DNA from: Pseudomonas sp. St316
GTDB lineage: Bacteria > Pseudomonadota > Gammaproteobacteria > Pseudomonadales > Pseudomonadaceae
NCBI RefSeq assembly: GCF_018325905.1
Contig: NZ_AP021901.1
Span: 3,720,001 to 3,784,000 of the forward strand
DNA length: 64,000 nucleotides
Direction of reading: 5' to 3'
The stretch's first letter is position 1. Every line of letters begins with the position of its first letter. Positions 18,394 through 27,332 of this stretch are shown here, in pieces. Below the pieces are notes generated by a model. The model was given only the letters and a program-made list of their open reading frames with translations. It ran no database searches and was not told the origin of the DNA. Both the position numbers and the translations under genes were made by a program.

Positions 18394-18416
18394 GATTAAG
18401 TCTCGCTGCAGCAGAA

Positions 18417-20123
18417 TTAAAGAAGTACATCCACGCGGAAGTAGATCGGCGCTTCGCGCTCGGTCAGGGCATCCGGGCGTTCCAGGGAATGGGCGAAGGT
18501 GACGCTGGCGCTCAGGTGCTCACCGCGGGCGAACAGCTCCACTGAGTTGCTTGACATGCGCCCGTGCTGGTCGCCGTTGTAGCGATTGCCACGAATCACG
18601 CCCTGGTCATAACCGAGGCTGGTGCCGTATTCACCAAACACCGGGCGCAGCCACTCCAGCGTCACCGGCCGGCTCCAGCGCAGGTCGTTGCGCCAGTAGC
18701 CGCCGCTGTCGCCGGACAGGGATTGGTCCTTGTAGCCACGAATCGATGACTGTCCGCCCAGGCTCATGCGCTGAGGGCTGAACAGCACATCTTCGCTGCG
18801 CTGGCCGGTCATCAGGCTGCTGAAGCTGAACGACTCGTCCCACAGCTTGAACGGCTGCAGGTAACTGGCGGTGGCGGTGTATTTGCGGTAGCGGGCATCG
18901 GCCTGGCCGGGGCCTGGATCGTTATCGTCCTGGGCATCGAAGGCGCCAATACCCTCCTGCATGCCCAGGTCTAAGTTGACGAAGGCATTGCCGATTCGCC
19001 GGCCATGGTTGATGCCGAACTGGGCTTCGCTGAGCCGATTGCTGCTCACCGCCAACTTGCTGTCTTCGATGAAGTTGTTGGTGCGCAGGTATGCAAGGCC
19101 CGTGTTGAGGGACGTCTTGCTCAGGGCATCGCGGTGAATCACCCGCTCGACCCGCACCTGATGGTTCTGGCTGTCGCCGGTCTGCTTGAAGTTGAAACCG
19201 TTGGCCGGGATCTGCGAGCGGTACTCGCTCTGGCTGTAGGTGTAACTGACGTTCCACCAGCCAAACGGCAGGTTGTAATTGAGCATGGCATTGCGCGAGG
19301 TGTGCTGGTGATCGCTCATCGCATCGTGGCCGCCGCGCAGCATCAACTGATCAGCCAAGCCCAGCGGGCTGTCCCACTCGAAACTGCTGCCCCACTGCTG
19401 CTCGCCGGTGCTGCGCTGGCCATCGTTGCTGCGCGACAATCCAGCACGCCAAGGCTTTTTCGGTTCATTGGTGACACGCACTTCGCTGCCACCGACGTTC
19501 TGGCCAGGGGTCAGCTCCATCTTGGCCTGATTCGATGGCAGGCGATTGAGCTGGTCCACCATCTGCTCGATCTCCCGCAGGTTGACCAGCTCGCCGATCG
19601 AGCCGGGAAAAGCCATCGCCAACTCGCGCTCCGATAGCTGGCTGTTCTCGGCGCCCTTCAGGCCTTCGAGCCGTCCTTCCACCACCAGCACGTTCAAGTG
19701 CCCGCCCGATAAATCCTGCTGTGGCAGGTAGGCACGGCTGGTGACCAAGCCCTTTTCGATGTAGTGGTCGGTGATGACTTTGAGCAGTTCGTTGAGTTGC
19801 GGCACGCCCAGGCATTGGCCGATGTAGGGCTTGAGCAGTCCCTCGCGCTCGCTGACGGAAAGACTGTCGGCGCCCTTTAGCTCGATGCTCTTGATGGGAA
19901 AGCAACGGGTATCGACAGGTGCAGTCGGCTGGGTCGGCTTCGCCTCCTGGCCGGGCAGGTCCTTGAGCTCCTCCAGGCGACGGCGCTGCTCTTCGAGCAA
20001 CCGATTCTGGCGTTCGCGGATCAGGTCCGTGTCGCCAGGCGTGGGGGCGGCGTGAGCCAGGGTGAGTGGAGAAAGGCACAGCAAAGCTACGCACAACCTC
20101 GCCCAAAAGGCGGGTGAGGACAT
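18417..20123 (-). CDS. TpsB outer-membrane transporter (ShlB/FhaC/HecB family)
   Basis: This outer-membrane pore exports and presents the large TpsA protein. The start at 20123 gives MSSPAFWARLCVALL with a signal peptide cleaved after AHA and a GAGGG ribosome-binding site; a start at 20153 is possible. An Arg/Glu-rich helix follows (the plug helix of FhaC), then two POTRA domains to about residue 240, then a 16-strand beta-barrel. The SIRGY motif in the last third is the conserved L6-loop motif of the Omp85/TpsB superfamily. The protein ends in a hydrophobic strand (FRVDVLL), as outer-membrane barrels do. Length (568) matches the family. The gene order tpsB-tpsA is usual for CDI loci in Pseudomonas. 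Confidence 0.93.
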   Translation of the reverse strand: MSSPAFWARLCVALLCLSPLTLAHAAPTPGDTDLIRERQNRLLEEQRRRLEELKDLPGQEAKPTQPTAPVDTRCFPIKSIELKGADSLSVSEREGLLKPYIGQCLGVPQLNELLKVITDHYIEKGLVTSRAYLPQQDLSGGHLNVLVVEGRLEGLKGAENSQLSERELAMAFPGSIGELVNLREIEQMVDQLNRLPSNQAKMELTPGQNVGGSEVRVTNEPKKPWRAGLSRSNDGQRSTGEQQWGSSFEWDSPLGLADQLMLRGGHDAMSDHQHTSRNAMLNYNLPFGWWNVSYTYSQSEYRSQIPANGFNFKQTGDSQNHQVRVERVIHRDALSKTSLNTGLAYLRTNNFIEDSKLAVSSNRLSEAQFGINHGRRIGNAFVNLDLGMQEGIGAFDAQDDNDPGPGQADARYRKYTATASYLQPFKLWDESFSFSSLMTGQRSEDVLFSPQRMSLGGQSSIRGYKDQSLSGDSGGYWRNDLRWSRPVTLEWLRPVFGEYGTSLGYDQGVIRGNRYNGDQHGRMSSNSVELFARGEHLSASVTFAHSLERPDALTEREAPIYFRVDVLL

Positions 20124-20153
20124 GTTCGATCCCTCGAGCTGAAGTGACATCAA

Positions 20154-20550
20154 AATAGTGGCGCGATATTAATAAGCCATCATTTTGGCGTCAACTAAAT
20201 GGAGTTGGCTTCAAGGCTATTGCAGGCACCATTCATCTGAAATCAGATGGCTCCGGTACGCAGGTAAGAAAGGTCCCGTGACGCAGATGGAAAGCGCCTA
20301 CAAAACCGACAGGCTGCGCTCACCCACAGACTCGCGCTTGCAGGAGCGCAGCTTTAACCGCGCTGTAGCGGCAGGCTGGATACGAAGCGTCTGACTTCTC
20401 GCATCCATTTTTGCAACAGGGAAATGAAACGGACGTAGGAAGCCTGGTGCGGCTGATGTGCAAGTGTGCCAACGACCTCAAGAATGAGACGCTGACAGGC
20501 ACGTAGGAGCAGAATTGAGGCAGAGGATTGCCGAGAGCTTTGAAAGAAGT
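20154..20550. other. Gene-free region upstream of tpsB
   Basis: About 400 bases between the transporter gene and the terminator of the HIT gene. The part next to tpsB (20155-20200) is AT-rich (gatattaataagcc) and is the likely promoter region of the tpsB-tpsA operon. I see no convincing small gene or structured RNA in the rest. Short open frames here lack ribosome-binding sites and recognisable protein character. Confidence 0.4.
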
Positions 20551-20567
20551 GGGCACGCCCTGTGCCC
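20551..20567 (-). terminator. Hairpin terminator of the HIT gene
   Basis: On the minus strand the sequence is GGGCAC-AGGGC-GTGCCC followed by ACTTCTTTC, a six-pair GC-rich stem and a T-rich tail about 20 bases after the HIT stop codon. Confidence 0.55.
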
Positions 20568-20588
20568 CTTACAGAATATTGTCCGGCG

Positions 20589-21032
20589 TCAGCCCTCTGA
20601 GCGAATGCGCTCGACCAGGCGAACCTGGAGTGCTTCCAGTTCCTCGGGATCAGCCTTGCCCCTGCCATGCACACCGGGCACTTCACCTTCCCAGCGAGGA
20701 ATGATGTGCATGTGAATGTGGTAGACCGTCTGCCCGGCCACGGCGCCATTGAACTGCGCAACCTGCACACCGTCCGGCTGCAATTCATCCACGATGATCC
20801 GCGTCAGGCGCTGTACGGCAGACATCATCGCGCCCAGGACAGTGGGCTCGACTTCCAGGATATTTCGCGCCTGGGAGGCTTTGGGGATGACCAGGACATG
20901 GCCGCGCGATTGGGGGAAAAGATCCAGGAAGGCCAACACATCGGCGTCTTCGTAAATCTTGTAGCACGGCGCATCGCCGCGAAGGATCAGCGCAAAGATG
21001 TTCTGCGGATCGTAATGACCGTGGAGACTCAT
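20589..21032 (-). CDS. HIT-family nucleotide hydrolase
   Basis: A 147-residue cytosolic protein. The active-site motif HIHMHIIP places the histidine triad at residues 105, 107 and 109. The block HVLVIPKA at 45-52 is also typical. HIT proteins hydrolyse nucleoside phosphoramidates or dinucleoside polyphosphates through a covalent nucleotidyl-His intermediate; the true substrate here is unknown. The start at 21032 is chosen because AAGGAG lies six bases upstream and the homologous part begins there; a longer frame to 21113 lacks support. A terminator follows at 20551-20567. It appears to be a single-gene unit. Confidence 0.9.
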   Translation of the reverse strand: MSLHGHYDPQNIFALILRGDAPCYKIYEDADVLAFLDLFPQSRGHVLVIPKASQARNILEVEPTVLGAMMSAVQRLTRIIVDELQPDGVQVAQFNGAVAGQTVYHIHMHIIPRWEGEVPGVHGRGKADPEELEALQVRLVERIRSEG

Positions 21033-21112
21033 GATCACTCCTTGAATGGGTTTAGAGGGGTTGGTGGGCTGCCGTAAGAGATTTAGCACAGTCAGAGGTC
21101 TACTTGAAGCCA

Positions 21113-21560
21113 AGGGCGGATTTGCTCGCGATGGCAGCAGGTCAGTTACATAGGTGTTGAATGTCAGGTCGCTATCGCGAGCAAGCTCGCTCCCACAGGG
21201 GGATGCTGGGTTGATTCAGATCGTGGGCACACCCGAGATCCAATGTGGGAGCGAGCTTGCTCGCGATGGCGGCGGGTCAGTTGGCTTCGGTGTTGAATGT
21301 CAGGTCGCTATCGCGAGCAGGCTCGCTCCCACAGGGGGATGCTGGGTTGATTCAGATCGTGGGCACACCCGAGATCCAATGTGGGAGCGAGCTTGCTCGC
21401 GATGGCGGCGGGTCAGTTGGCTTCGGTGTTGAATGTCAGGTCGCTATCGCGAGCAGGCTCGCTCCCACAGGGGGGATGCTGGGTTGATTCAGATCGTGGG
21501 CACACCCGAGATCCAATGTGGGAGCGAGCTTGCTCGCGATGGCGGCGGGTCAGTTGGCTT
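21113..21560. repeat. Tandem REPIN array, unit about 136 bp
   Basis: REP palindromes of the type gtgggagcgagcttgctcgc alternate in both orientations. A unit of about 136 bases, holding one inverted REP pair and the spacer ending tcagttggcttcggtgttgaatg, is repeated nearly exactly about three times (phase points 21245, 21381 and about 21517). The array fills the space between the HIT gene and the receiver-domain gene and reaches into the last codons of the latter. Confidence 0.9.
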
Positions 21561-21951
21561 CGGTGCTGGCAGCCAAGCCGCTTTTACGAGCCCCCGCCAG
21601 CGTAACGGCAATTTTCTGCTGCAACTCACTTTGTGAAAACGGCTTGTGCAGGACCGGGTAGCCGGCGTATTCGGCCGGCAGTCCGCTGGCGCCGTATCCG
21701 GTGCTGAACAGGAAGGGAATATGGCGACCGCGAAGGATTTCGGCCACCGGAAAAACACGCTCGCCCGCCAGGTTGACGTCCAGGATCGCCAGGTCCGCCT
21801 GCACCGAGCCTGCGACTTCACAGGCGCCAGCGAGCCGGGCGACTGAGTCCACCACTTCGCATCCGAATTCCTCCAGCATTTCCTCAATCAGCATGGCTAT
21901 CGCGCCTTCGTCCTCGACGACCAGCACCCTGATTCCAGCAAATGGGGTCAT
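21550..21951 (-). CDS. Single-domain response regulator
   Basis: About 133 residues with only a receiver domain. VVEDE at 11-15 holds the acidic pair, D58 in LAILDVN is the phosphorylation site, and K in LHKPFS near residue 105 completes the site. There is no output domain. The start at 21951 overlaps the stop of the upstream kinase gene by four bases (ATGA), so the pair is co-translated. Receivers of this kind with HWE/HisKA_2 kinases often act by binding other proteins or as phosphate sinks. The C-terminal end lies in REP sequence, so the last residues may not be conserved. Confidence 0.88.
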   Translation of the reverse strand: MTPFAGIRVLVVEDEGAIAMLIEEMLEEFGCEVVDSVARLAGACEVAGSVQADLAILDVNLAGERVFPVAEILRGRHIPFLFSTGYGASGLPAEYAGYPVLHKPFSQSELQQKIAVTLAGARKSGLAASTEAN

Positions 21952-24131
21952 GCCCCCGCTACTCCAATCAGAAACGAAAAGCGGCAGCAAACGCCTTGTG
22001 GGGCGTAGGTAAGATCGAACTTGCCAGCCAGATCACGTTCGATGCAGCGCTTGATCAAGCGAGAACCCAGCCCTTCCCGTTCCGGCGGTGATACAGGCGG
22101 CCCTCCTTGTTCACGCCAGTCGAGGGTCAGCAACGTTCCGTCCGCCTGGGCTTGCAGGTGCCAGGTAACAGCAAGCGTCCCCGTTTCGACCGACATGGAC
22201 CCGTATTTAAGTGCGTTGATCGCCAACTCATTGAGGGTCATCGTCAGATTGAGCGCCACGCGGGTGCCAACGTTCGCACAAGCACCTTCAATCACGACGC
22301 GGCCAGTCTCATGCCCAAAGATCGGCATCAGCACTTCATGGGCCAGCCTGTCGAGCGGTGTCTGCCCCCAATGCCGCTTGGTCAAGAGATCGTGTGCCCG
22401 CGACAATGCCAAGAGCCTCGCCTCGAAACGCCTGTAACCGTCTTTCGCATCTTCGGCATTGCGCGCCGTCTGGGCTGCCAGCGATTGCACCGTGGCCAGG
22501 GTGTTCTTGACCCGGTGATTGAGTTCATCAATCAGCGTTTTCTGCCGGTTCTCCGCCTGCTTTCGTTCGGAAATATCGACCAGCATGTTGATGGCGCCCA
22601 CCAGGTTTCCGTCGGCATCATGCAAAGGCGTGGGATAAGGCGTGAACGGAACGCGGCTACCGTCCGGCCGCTCTGCAACGGCCTCGACGCCGCGTATCGG
22701 CCGATTTTCCTTCAGGGCCACCGCCATCGGGCATTGATCATGAGGTAACGCGGTGCCGTCCGTATTGAACAGCTTCCAGGTCACGCACCACATGTCGCCC
22801 AACTGAGGCGTGCGCCCGGACAGTTCGACAGCGGCGCGATTGAAGAAGGTGATGCGGCCATCGGCGTCGGTGGTGTACACCGCGGCAGGCAACGCCTCGA
22901 GAAGATTGCGCATGTGCCGTTCGCTTTCACGGACCTGGTTTTCCATCCGCCGCGCCAGCGTGACGTCCTGCAGTACTCGCACGCCATAACGAAACGTACC
23001 GCTGGCGTCCCTCACCGAGGAACTGTGGATGTCGAGGTAAACGACCTCGCCATCGGGCTTCAAGGCGCGCTTGCGAAGCACATAGTTATCAAGTTCACCG
23101 GCCACCTGGCGGGCGTACAAATCCGCGTCCTGCGGGATGCAATCCGGGTGGGTATAGTCCAGGAATGTCATCGACATAAGCTCTTCCCGCGAGCGACCCA
23201 GCATATTGCACAGGGCATCGTTGACACGCAGCAAACGAGCATCGACGCTGGCCTCGGCAATACCGATGGTCGCCGCCTCGTAGGTCGCCGAAAGCCGGTC
23301 ATCGCTGTCCTGGCGCGCCGCCTCGGCCGCATGGACACCGCTCCTGTCGAGGGTGAAGCAGCGCGTATTGAAGAGTTTTCCGTCTTCGAAGCGGCCATTG
23401 GAAGTGATCATGACATGCTTGATCGAGCCGTCCTTTGCCCTCAGTCGCGCCGGATAGCTTTCCAGGCAGTCACCGCTGCCCAGCTTGCTGAGGATGTCGC
23501 CGATAACCGGTTCGTCGACATGAAACTCGGTGATGTGGCGGCCGATGTACTCGTGCGCCGAATAGCCCAGCAGCGTCAGCTCTGCCTTGTTGGCGCGCAG
23601 GATGATGCCCTCGCCACTGACGATATGCAGGCCCACCGCGCTGTTTTCGAAAAAGTCCTCCAGGTCGGCACTCTTGCGCCGAAGCTCTTCGGCCATCGCA
23701 TGGTGCGCCGAAACGTCCTGGAAACAGTTGATCACCCCTTGAATGACGCCCCGCCAATCCCTGAGGGCGCGGACATTCATCAACGCCACGAACCGCGAAC
23801 CATCCGGGCGCTGGATGATGACTTCCCGATTGCGCGAGGCAATGCCGGTATCGAGCGCCGAGGCGGTCGGGCAGTGTTCGAAGGCCAGCGGTGTACCGTC
23901 AGTCAGGAACAGTCGATGGGCGCCGCAGAAACGGTCACCGTTTTCTCCAAGTGCCGGCGCCCTTCCCCACAGCTCGGCCGCCTCACTGTTGTACCTCACG
24001 AGCCAACCCTGACGATCACAGAGATACACCGCACCAGGAATGGCATCGAGCGCGCTCGTCCCCATCGCGATCAAGCTTTCGTAGTCGCTTGGCGCACGCG
24101 TTTCCATGGGTAGCTCTTCAACGTTCGACAT
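21948..24131 (-). CDS. Multi-PAS sensor histidine kinase of the HWE family
   Basis: A 727-residue protein without membrane segments. From the N-terminus there are about four PAS/PAC domains (about 20-520), several with paired acidic and glycine turns such as YLCDRQGWLVRYN and YTTDADGRITFFN. The kinase core follows: NHRVKN with the phospho-accepting His at 539, the N-box LNELAINALKYG, and W-R-E at 672-674. The H...N...WxE set defines the HWE family, which lacks a normal F-box. It probably senses a cytosolic signal (light, redox or small molecule cannot be told apart) and passes phosphate to the coupled receiver protein at 21550-21951. Confidence 0.9.
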   Translation of the reverse strand: MSNVEELPMETRAPSDYESLIAMGTSALDAIPGAVYLCDRQGWLVRYNSEAAELWGRAPALGENGDRFCGAHRLFLTDGTPLAFEHCPTASALDTGIASRNREVIIQRPDGSRFVALMNVRALRDWRGVIQGVINCFQDVSAHHAMAEELRRKSADLEDFFENSAVGLHIVSGEGIILRANKAELTLLGYSAHEYIGRHITEFHVDEPVIGDILSKLGSGDCLESYPARLRAKDGSIKHVMITSNGRFEDGKLFNTRCFTLDRSGVHAAEAARQDSDDRLSATYEAATIGIAEASVDARLLRVNDALCNMLGRSREELMSMTFLDYTHPDCIPQDADLYARQVAGELDNYVLRKRALKPDGEVVYLDIHSSSVRDASGTFRYGVRVLQDVTLARRMENQVRESERHMRNLLEALPAAVYTTDADGRITFFNRAAVELSGRTPQLGDMWCVTWKLFNTDGTALPHDQCPMAVALKENRPIRGVEAVAERPDGSRVPFTPYPTPLHDADGNLVGAINMLVDISERKQAENRQKTLIDELNHRVKNTLATVQSLAAQTARNAEDAKDGYRRFEARLLALSRAHDLLTKRHWGQTPLDRLAHEVLMPIFGHETGRVVIEGACANVGTRVALNLTMTLNELAINALKYGSMSVETGTLAVTWHLQAQADGTLLTLDWREQGGPPVSPPEREGLGSRLIKRCIERDLAGKFDLTYAPQGVCCRFSFLIGVAGA

Positions 24132-24240
24132 CAGTCATCCTCAAACCGCCTGGCTGAAACCTGTCACAGGGCATCAATGGAGTCTAGATCCCCATTCACC
24201 GGGCGAGTTCAAGAAAACTCGACGTCACAGGCCGCGCGCC

Positions 24241-25080
24241 TCAAAACCTGAATAATGCCTGGGGCGCCTGGACCATTAACGCATGCACCAGCGGTGCCGA
24301 ACACTCCAATGCGCGCCACTGCTCCATCACCGTTTCGAAGCCGACGCTTTCCTCGTGCTGCGTGTGCGGCCAGTCGCTACCCCACACCAGGCGCTCGGGG
24401 CCGAAACACTGTTCCAGCAACGTCAACGAGGCGCGGGCGAATTCCAGATTCCGTGGGGCCGTTGCACCCAATCGATAGATGCCGGACACCTTCATCCACA
24501 CGCGACCACCCTGCCCCAGCTCCATCAATTGGGCAAAGCCAGGTTGATCCAGCCCCAAACGCGCATCCGGGCGACCGAAGTGATCGACCACCAGTTTGAT
24601 GCCAAATGGCAACAGCTGTCCGATCAGCCCCGGCAAGTCCACCAGGTTGGCATGCAACTCGACATGCCAGTCCAGTTCCGCAATGTGGCCCAAAAAGCCC
24701 TTCCAGGCGGCGTCGCGAAAATCAGGCAAAGCTTCGCCCATCAGGTTCAAGCGAACACCCACCACGCCCAGGCGGGCCATGTCGTCCAGCTCGGCTCGGC
24801 TGACGTCTCGCGCCACCACCACGACACCGCGCAAACGCTCTGGCGCTTGCCGTAGCGCGGCCAGCAAATAGCGATTATCCGTGCCGAGAAAACTTGGCTG
24901 CACCAACACGCCATGGCTCAAGCCGTGCGTGTGCAAGTGGCCCAGGTACTGGGCAAGCGTGGCGTCATAGTCAGGTGTGTAGCGCCGGACAGCCGCCAGT
25001 TCCAGCTCGCGGCTGAAAACGTGGGCGTGACAGTCAATGCCGGTGATCGGCGTAGTACGGGTAGCAACCATGGGTTTCAT
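24241..25080 (-). CDS. Amidohydrolase-2 family hydrolase (LigI/sugar-lactonase-like)
   Basis: A 279-residue cytosolic protein of the metal-dependent TIM-barrel amidohydrolases. The motif DCHAHVF near residue 16 carries the first metal-ligand His pair; VDHFGRP near 170 and WGSDWPHTQ near 243 carry the later His and the catalytic Asp. The GSDWPHT ending is typical of 2-pyrone-4,6-dicarboxylate hydrolase-like proteins, which open lactone rings. The substrate is not known. It follows an MFS transporter gene by 19 bases and a GntR regulator gene, so it probably acts on an imported organic acid. The ribosome-binding site before 25080 is weak; an ATG three codons on is possible. Confidence 0.85.
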   Translation of the reverse strand: MKPMVATRTTPITGIDCHAHVFSRELELAAVRRYTPDYDATLAQYLGHLHTHGLSHGVLVQPSFLGTDNRYLLAALRQAPERLRGVVVVARDVSRAELDDMARLGVVGVRLNLMGEALPDFRDAAWKGFLGHIAELDWHVELHANLVDLPGLIGQLLPFGIKLVVDHFGRPDARLGLDQPGFAQLMELGQGGRVWMKVSGIYRLGATAPRNLEFARASLTLLEQCFGPERLVWGSDWPHTQHEESVGFETVMEQWRALECSAPLVHALMVQAPQALFRF

Positions 25081-25099
25081 CTATAGAAAATAAGGGAAA

Positions 25100-26389
25100 T
25101 CAGGCTCGGGCGCCCTGGCTGTCACGCTCCATCGCAGGTGCCGATGCAGCAGCGGCTTCCAGGCTGCGACCGCGGGTCTCCGGCAGGCAAAGCGCCGCGA
25201 TCACCGCCACGCCGTAGGCAATCCCGGCGTCGATGCCAATGGCCGAGCCCAAGGACATGGAATCGCTCATGTGGCCGACCAGGAACGGGAACACCGCCGA
25301 GAGCACTCGGCCAAAGTTGTAGCAGAAGCCCACGCCGGCACCGCGCACGTCCGCCGGGTACAATTCGTTGAACAACGCCCCGAGGCTCGCCGGAATGCCC
25401 GCTGCGAAAAAACCAAGCGGGAACCCCAGGAACAGCATCTGGGTGTTGCTCAACGGCAGGAACACGTAACACTGCACAGTCACCACGCAGCACAGCGCGA
25501 ACAGCACGATGTTCTTACGACGACCAATGCGGTCGATCAACAAACCGCTGACCATGCAGCCGCACCAGAAGGCGAAGATGATCACCGCCAGGTAGCCGCC
25601 GGAATTGAGCACCGACAGGTTGCGTTCGGTCTTGAGGAAGGTCGGCAGCCAGGTCATCACCGCGTGGTAACCGCCGTGCGCCCCCAGCCCCAGCAGCCCG
25701 CCAAACAAGGTCACGCGGATCAGTTCGGGGCGAAAGATACCGCCCAGGGACTTGAAGAAACTCTGCGGGATGACGTTTTCTTTTTTCAGACGCTGGAAGC
25801 TGTCGGGCTCTTCAACGTTGCGGCGCACCCAGATGATCAGGAACGACGGCAGCAGGCCCACGATGAACATCACCCGCCAGGCCATGTCTTGCGGCACCAG
25901 GGAGTAGATCAGCGTGAAGACGCCAACCGCCAGCCCCCAACCCACCGCCCAGGCGCTTTGTACCGTGCCCATGACCTTGCCGCGGTACTTGGGATTGATG
26001 GTCTCGGCCATCAACACCGCACCAGCGGCCCACTCTCCACCAATCCCAAAGCCCTGCAGCGCCTTGACGATCAACAACTGGTGGAAGCCGGTGACGAACG
26101 CCGACAGGAAGGTAAAGAACGAAAACCACACGATCATCCACTGCAGCGTGCGCACCCGGCCGTAGCGGTCCGACAGCGTCCCGCCGACCCAACCGCCAAT
26201 GGCCGAAGTGACCAGGGTCACACCACTGATCAACCCCGCGTCGCCCTTGGTCAGGGCGAACGCGGCAATCAGCGCCGGTATCGCCAGGCCGAACATCTGC
26301 ACTTCCAGGGCGTCGAGGGACCAGCCGCCGAAGCAGGCCCAGAATGTTTTGCGCTCCCGCGCAGTGACTTGGCGATACCAGCTGAACAT
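25100..26389 (-). CDS. MFS transporter, organic-acid or aromatic-acid:proton symporter type
   Basis: A 429-residue inner-membrane protein with about 12 hydrophobic segments. The loop 2-3 motif is GGTLSDRYGRVR and its repeat in the second half is GLLIDRIGRRK. FGIGGEWAAG in helix 4 and PETRGRSLE at the end are typical of the AAHS/sugar-acid branch. It should import a carboxylate that is then handled by the downstream amidohydrolase. A good AAGGAT ribosome-binding site precedes the ATG. The GntR gene upstream, on the same strand, is the likely regulator. Confidence 0.88.
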   Translation of the reverse strand: MFSWYRQVTARERKTFWACFGGWSLDALEVQMFGLAIPALIAAFALTKGDAGLISGVTLVTSAIGGWVGGTLSDRYGRVRTLQWMIVWFSFFTFLSAFVTGFHQLLIVKALQGFGIGGEWAAGAVLMAETINPKYRGKVMGTVQSAWAVGWGLAVGVFTLIYSLVPQDMAWRVMFIVGLLPSFLIIWVRRNVEEPDSFQRLKKENVIPQSFFKSLGGIFRPELIRVTLFGGLLGLGAHGGYHAVMTWLPTFLKTERNLSVLNSGGYLAVIIFAFWCGCMVSGLLIDRIGRRKNIVLFALCCVVTVQCYVFLPLSNTQMLFLGFPLGFFAAGIPASLGALFNELYPADVRGAGVGFCYNFGRVLSAVFPFLVGHMSDSMSLGSAIGIDAGIAYGVAVIAALCLPETRGRSLEAAAASAPAMERDSQGARA

Positions 26390-26511
26390 GATTCTTATCC
26401 TTATAAGTGGAACGAAAGGCAGCCGAGAGCGAACCGCGCCGCTACAGGACCAGTCATGGCAAACAAAACGATAAGCGCTGCGGCGACCGACTCGCCGCTA
26501 GCCAGGTAGGG

Positions 26512-27243
26512 TCAGCGGATTTCCACGCGGTAGCGGAAATGCTCGGCGTGCCCGCGCGAGCGTCGCCACTCCAGCGGATTGCCGGCGTAGTCCCGCGCCA
26601 GACGCTCGATCACCACCACCGGGCTGTTGACCGGCACCTGCAGCAATCGCGCGTGCACCTCATTCACCGATTCGGCGGTAAGGGTTTCTTCGGCATAGGC
26701 GACCACCTGGCCGCAGGTTTCTTCATAGATGGGATAAAGCAGCGGGCCCTTTTGACTCAGGTCGATCTCGAGCAAGGGTTGAAAGCGATTACGAGGAAGC
26801 CAGATTTCTTCGGCGAGCACTGGCTCCACCTCCAGCAGACGCACTCGAACAATGCGGATGACCGGAGCATCCACCGGCAGCCCCAGCGCCTGGGCCACCG
26901 CCGAAGGCGCGGCCACCGGCTCCACGGACAGGATGCGGCTCTCGGGAACCCGGCGTTCGCCCGAGGCGCTTTGAAAGCGGAAGAAACGGAACAGCGACGA
27001 CTGGAATTGCGCTCGGCGAATGAAGGTGCCACGGCCCTGCTGACGCTCCAGGACGCCCTCGCTGACCAGCGCATCGATGGCCTTGCGCACTGTGCCGGTA
27101 GACAACTGGTATTCGGCTGAGAGCGCCGCCTCAGTAGGAATCGCCTCCCCCGGACGCCAGCGGTTATTGGCGATCTGTTCAGCCAATTGGTCGCGCAGAC
27201 GTTGATAAAGCGGCAGGCGGGCATCACTGGAGAGAGCGTTCAT
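26512..27243 (-). CDS. GntR-family regulator, HutC (UTRA) subfamily
   Basis: A 243-residue protein. The N-terminal winged helix (about 10-75) contains the GntR signature from YQRLRDQLAEQI through LSTGTVRKAIDAL. The C-terminal UTRA ligand domain (about 95-235) contains EEIWLPR and VVVIERLARDYAG. UTRA proteins bind a small molecule, often a substrate of the pathway they control. It is encoded upstream of, and on the same strand as, the MFS transporter and amidohydrolase, which are its likely targets. A palindrome 26 bases upstream of its start (27269-27280) is a candidate operator for autoregulation. Confidence 0.9.
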   Translation of the reverse strand: MNALSSDARLPLYQRLRDQLAEQIANNRWRPGEAIPTEAALSAEYQLSTGTVRKAIDALVSEGVLERQQGRGTFIRRAQFQSSLFRFFRFQSASGERRVPESRILSVEPVAAPSAVAQALGLPVDAPVIRIVRVRLLEVEPVLAEEIWLPRNRFQPLLEIDLSQKGPLLYPIYEETCGQVVAYAEETLTAESVNEVHARLLQVPVNSPVVVIERLARDYAGNPLEWRRSRGHAEHFRYRVEIR

Positions 27244-27268
27244 CGACCTTATTCACCTTGTTATCTAG

Positions 27269-27280
27269 TCATATATATGA
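27269..27280. promoter_or_regulatory. Candidate GntR operator
   Basis: tcatatatatga is a perfect 12-bp palindrome in an AT-rich stretch just upstream of the gntR start. Operators of HutC-type regulators are AT-rich palindromes in this position. Assignment to this regulator is inferred from proximity. Confidence 0.4.
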
Positions 27281-27332
27281 ATATGGGTGCGAGTATTTGC
27301 TCAAGGCCGATGGATTGTCAAGAATGCACAGC

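Noticed and set aside
20320..20580. A possible structured RNA upstream of tpsB
   Set aside because: Only the terminator hairpin at 20551-20567 is convincing; the rest shows no stable nested pairing or known motif by eye.
21154..21636. Several overlapping plus-strand open frames with repeated peptides such as GASLLAMA
   Set aside because: They are translations of REPIN repeats.
22914..24113. A plus-strand open frame of about 400 codons
   Set aside because: It is antisense to the multi-PAS HWE kinase, which has full domain support.
25271..26509. A plus-strand open frame of about 412 codons
   Set aside because: It is antisense to the MFS transporter gene; the translation is His/Gln-rich low-complexity sequence without hydrophobic segments.
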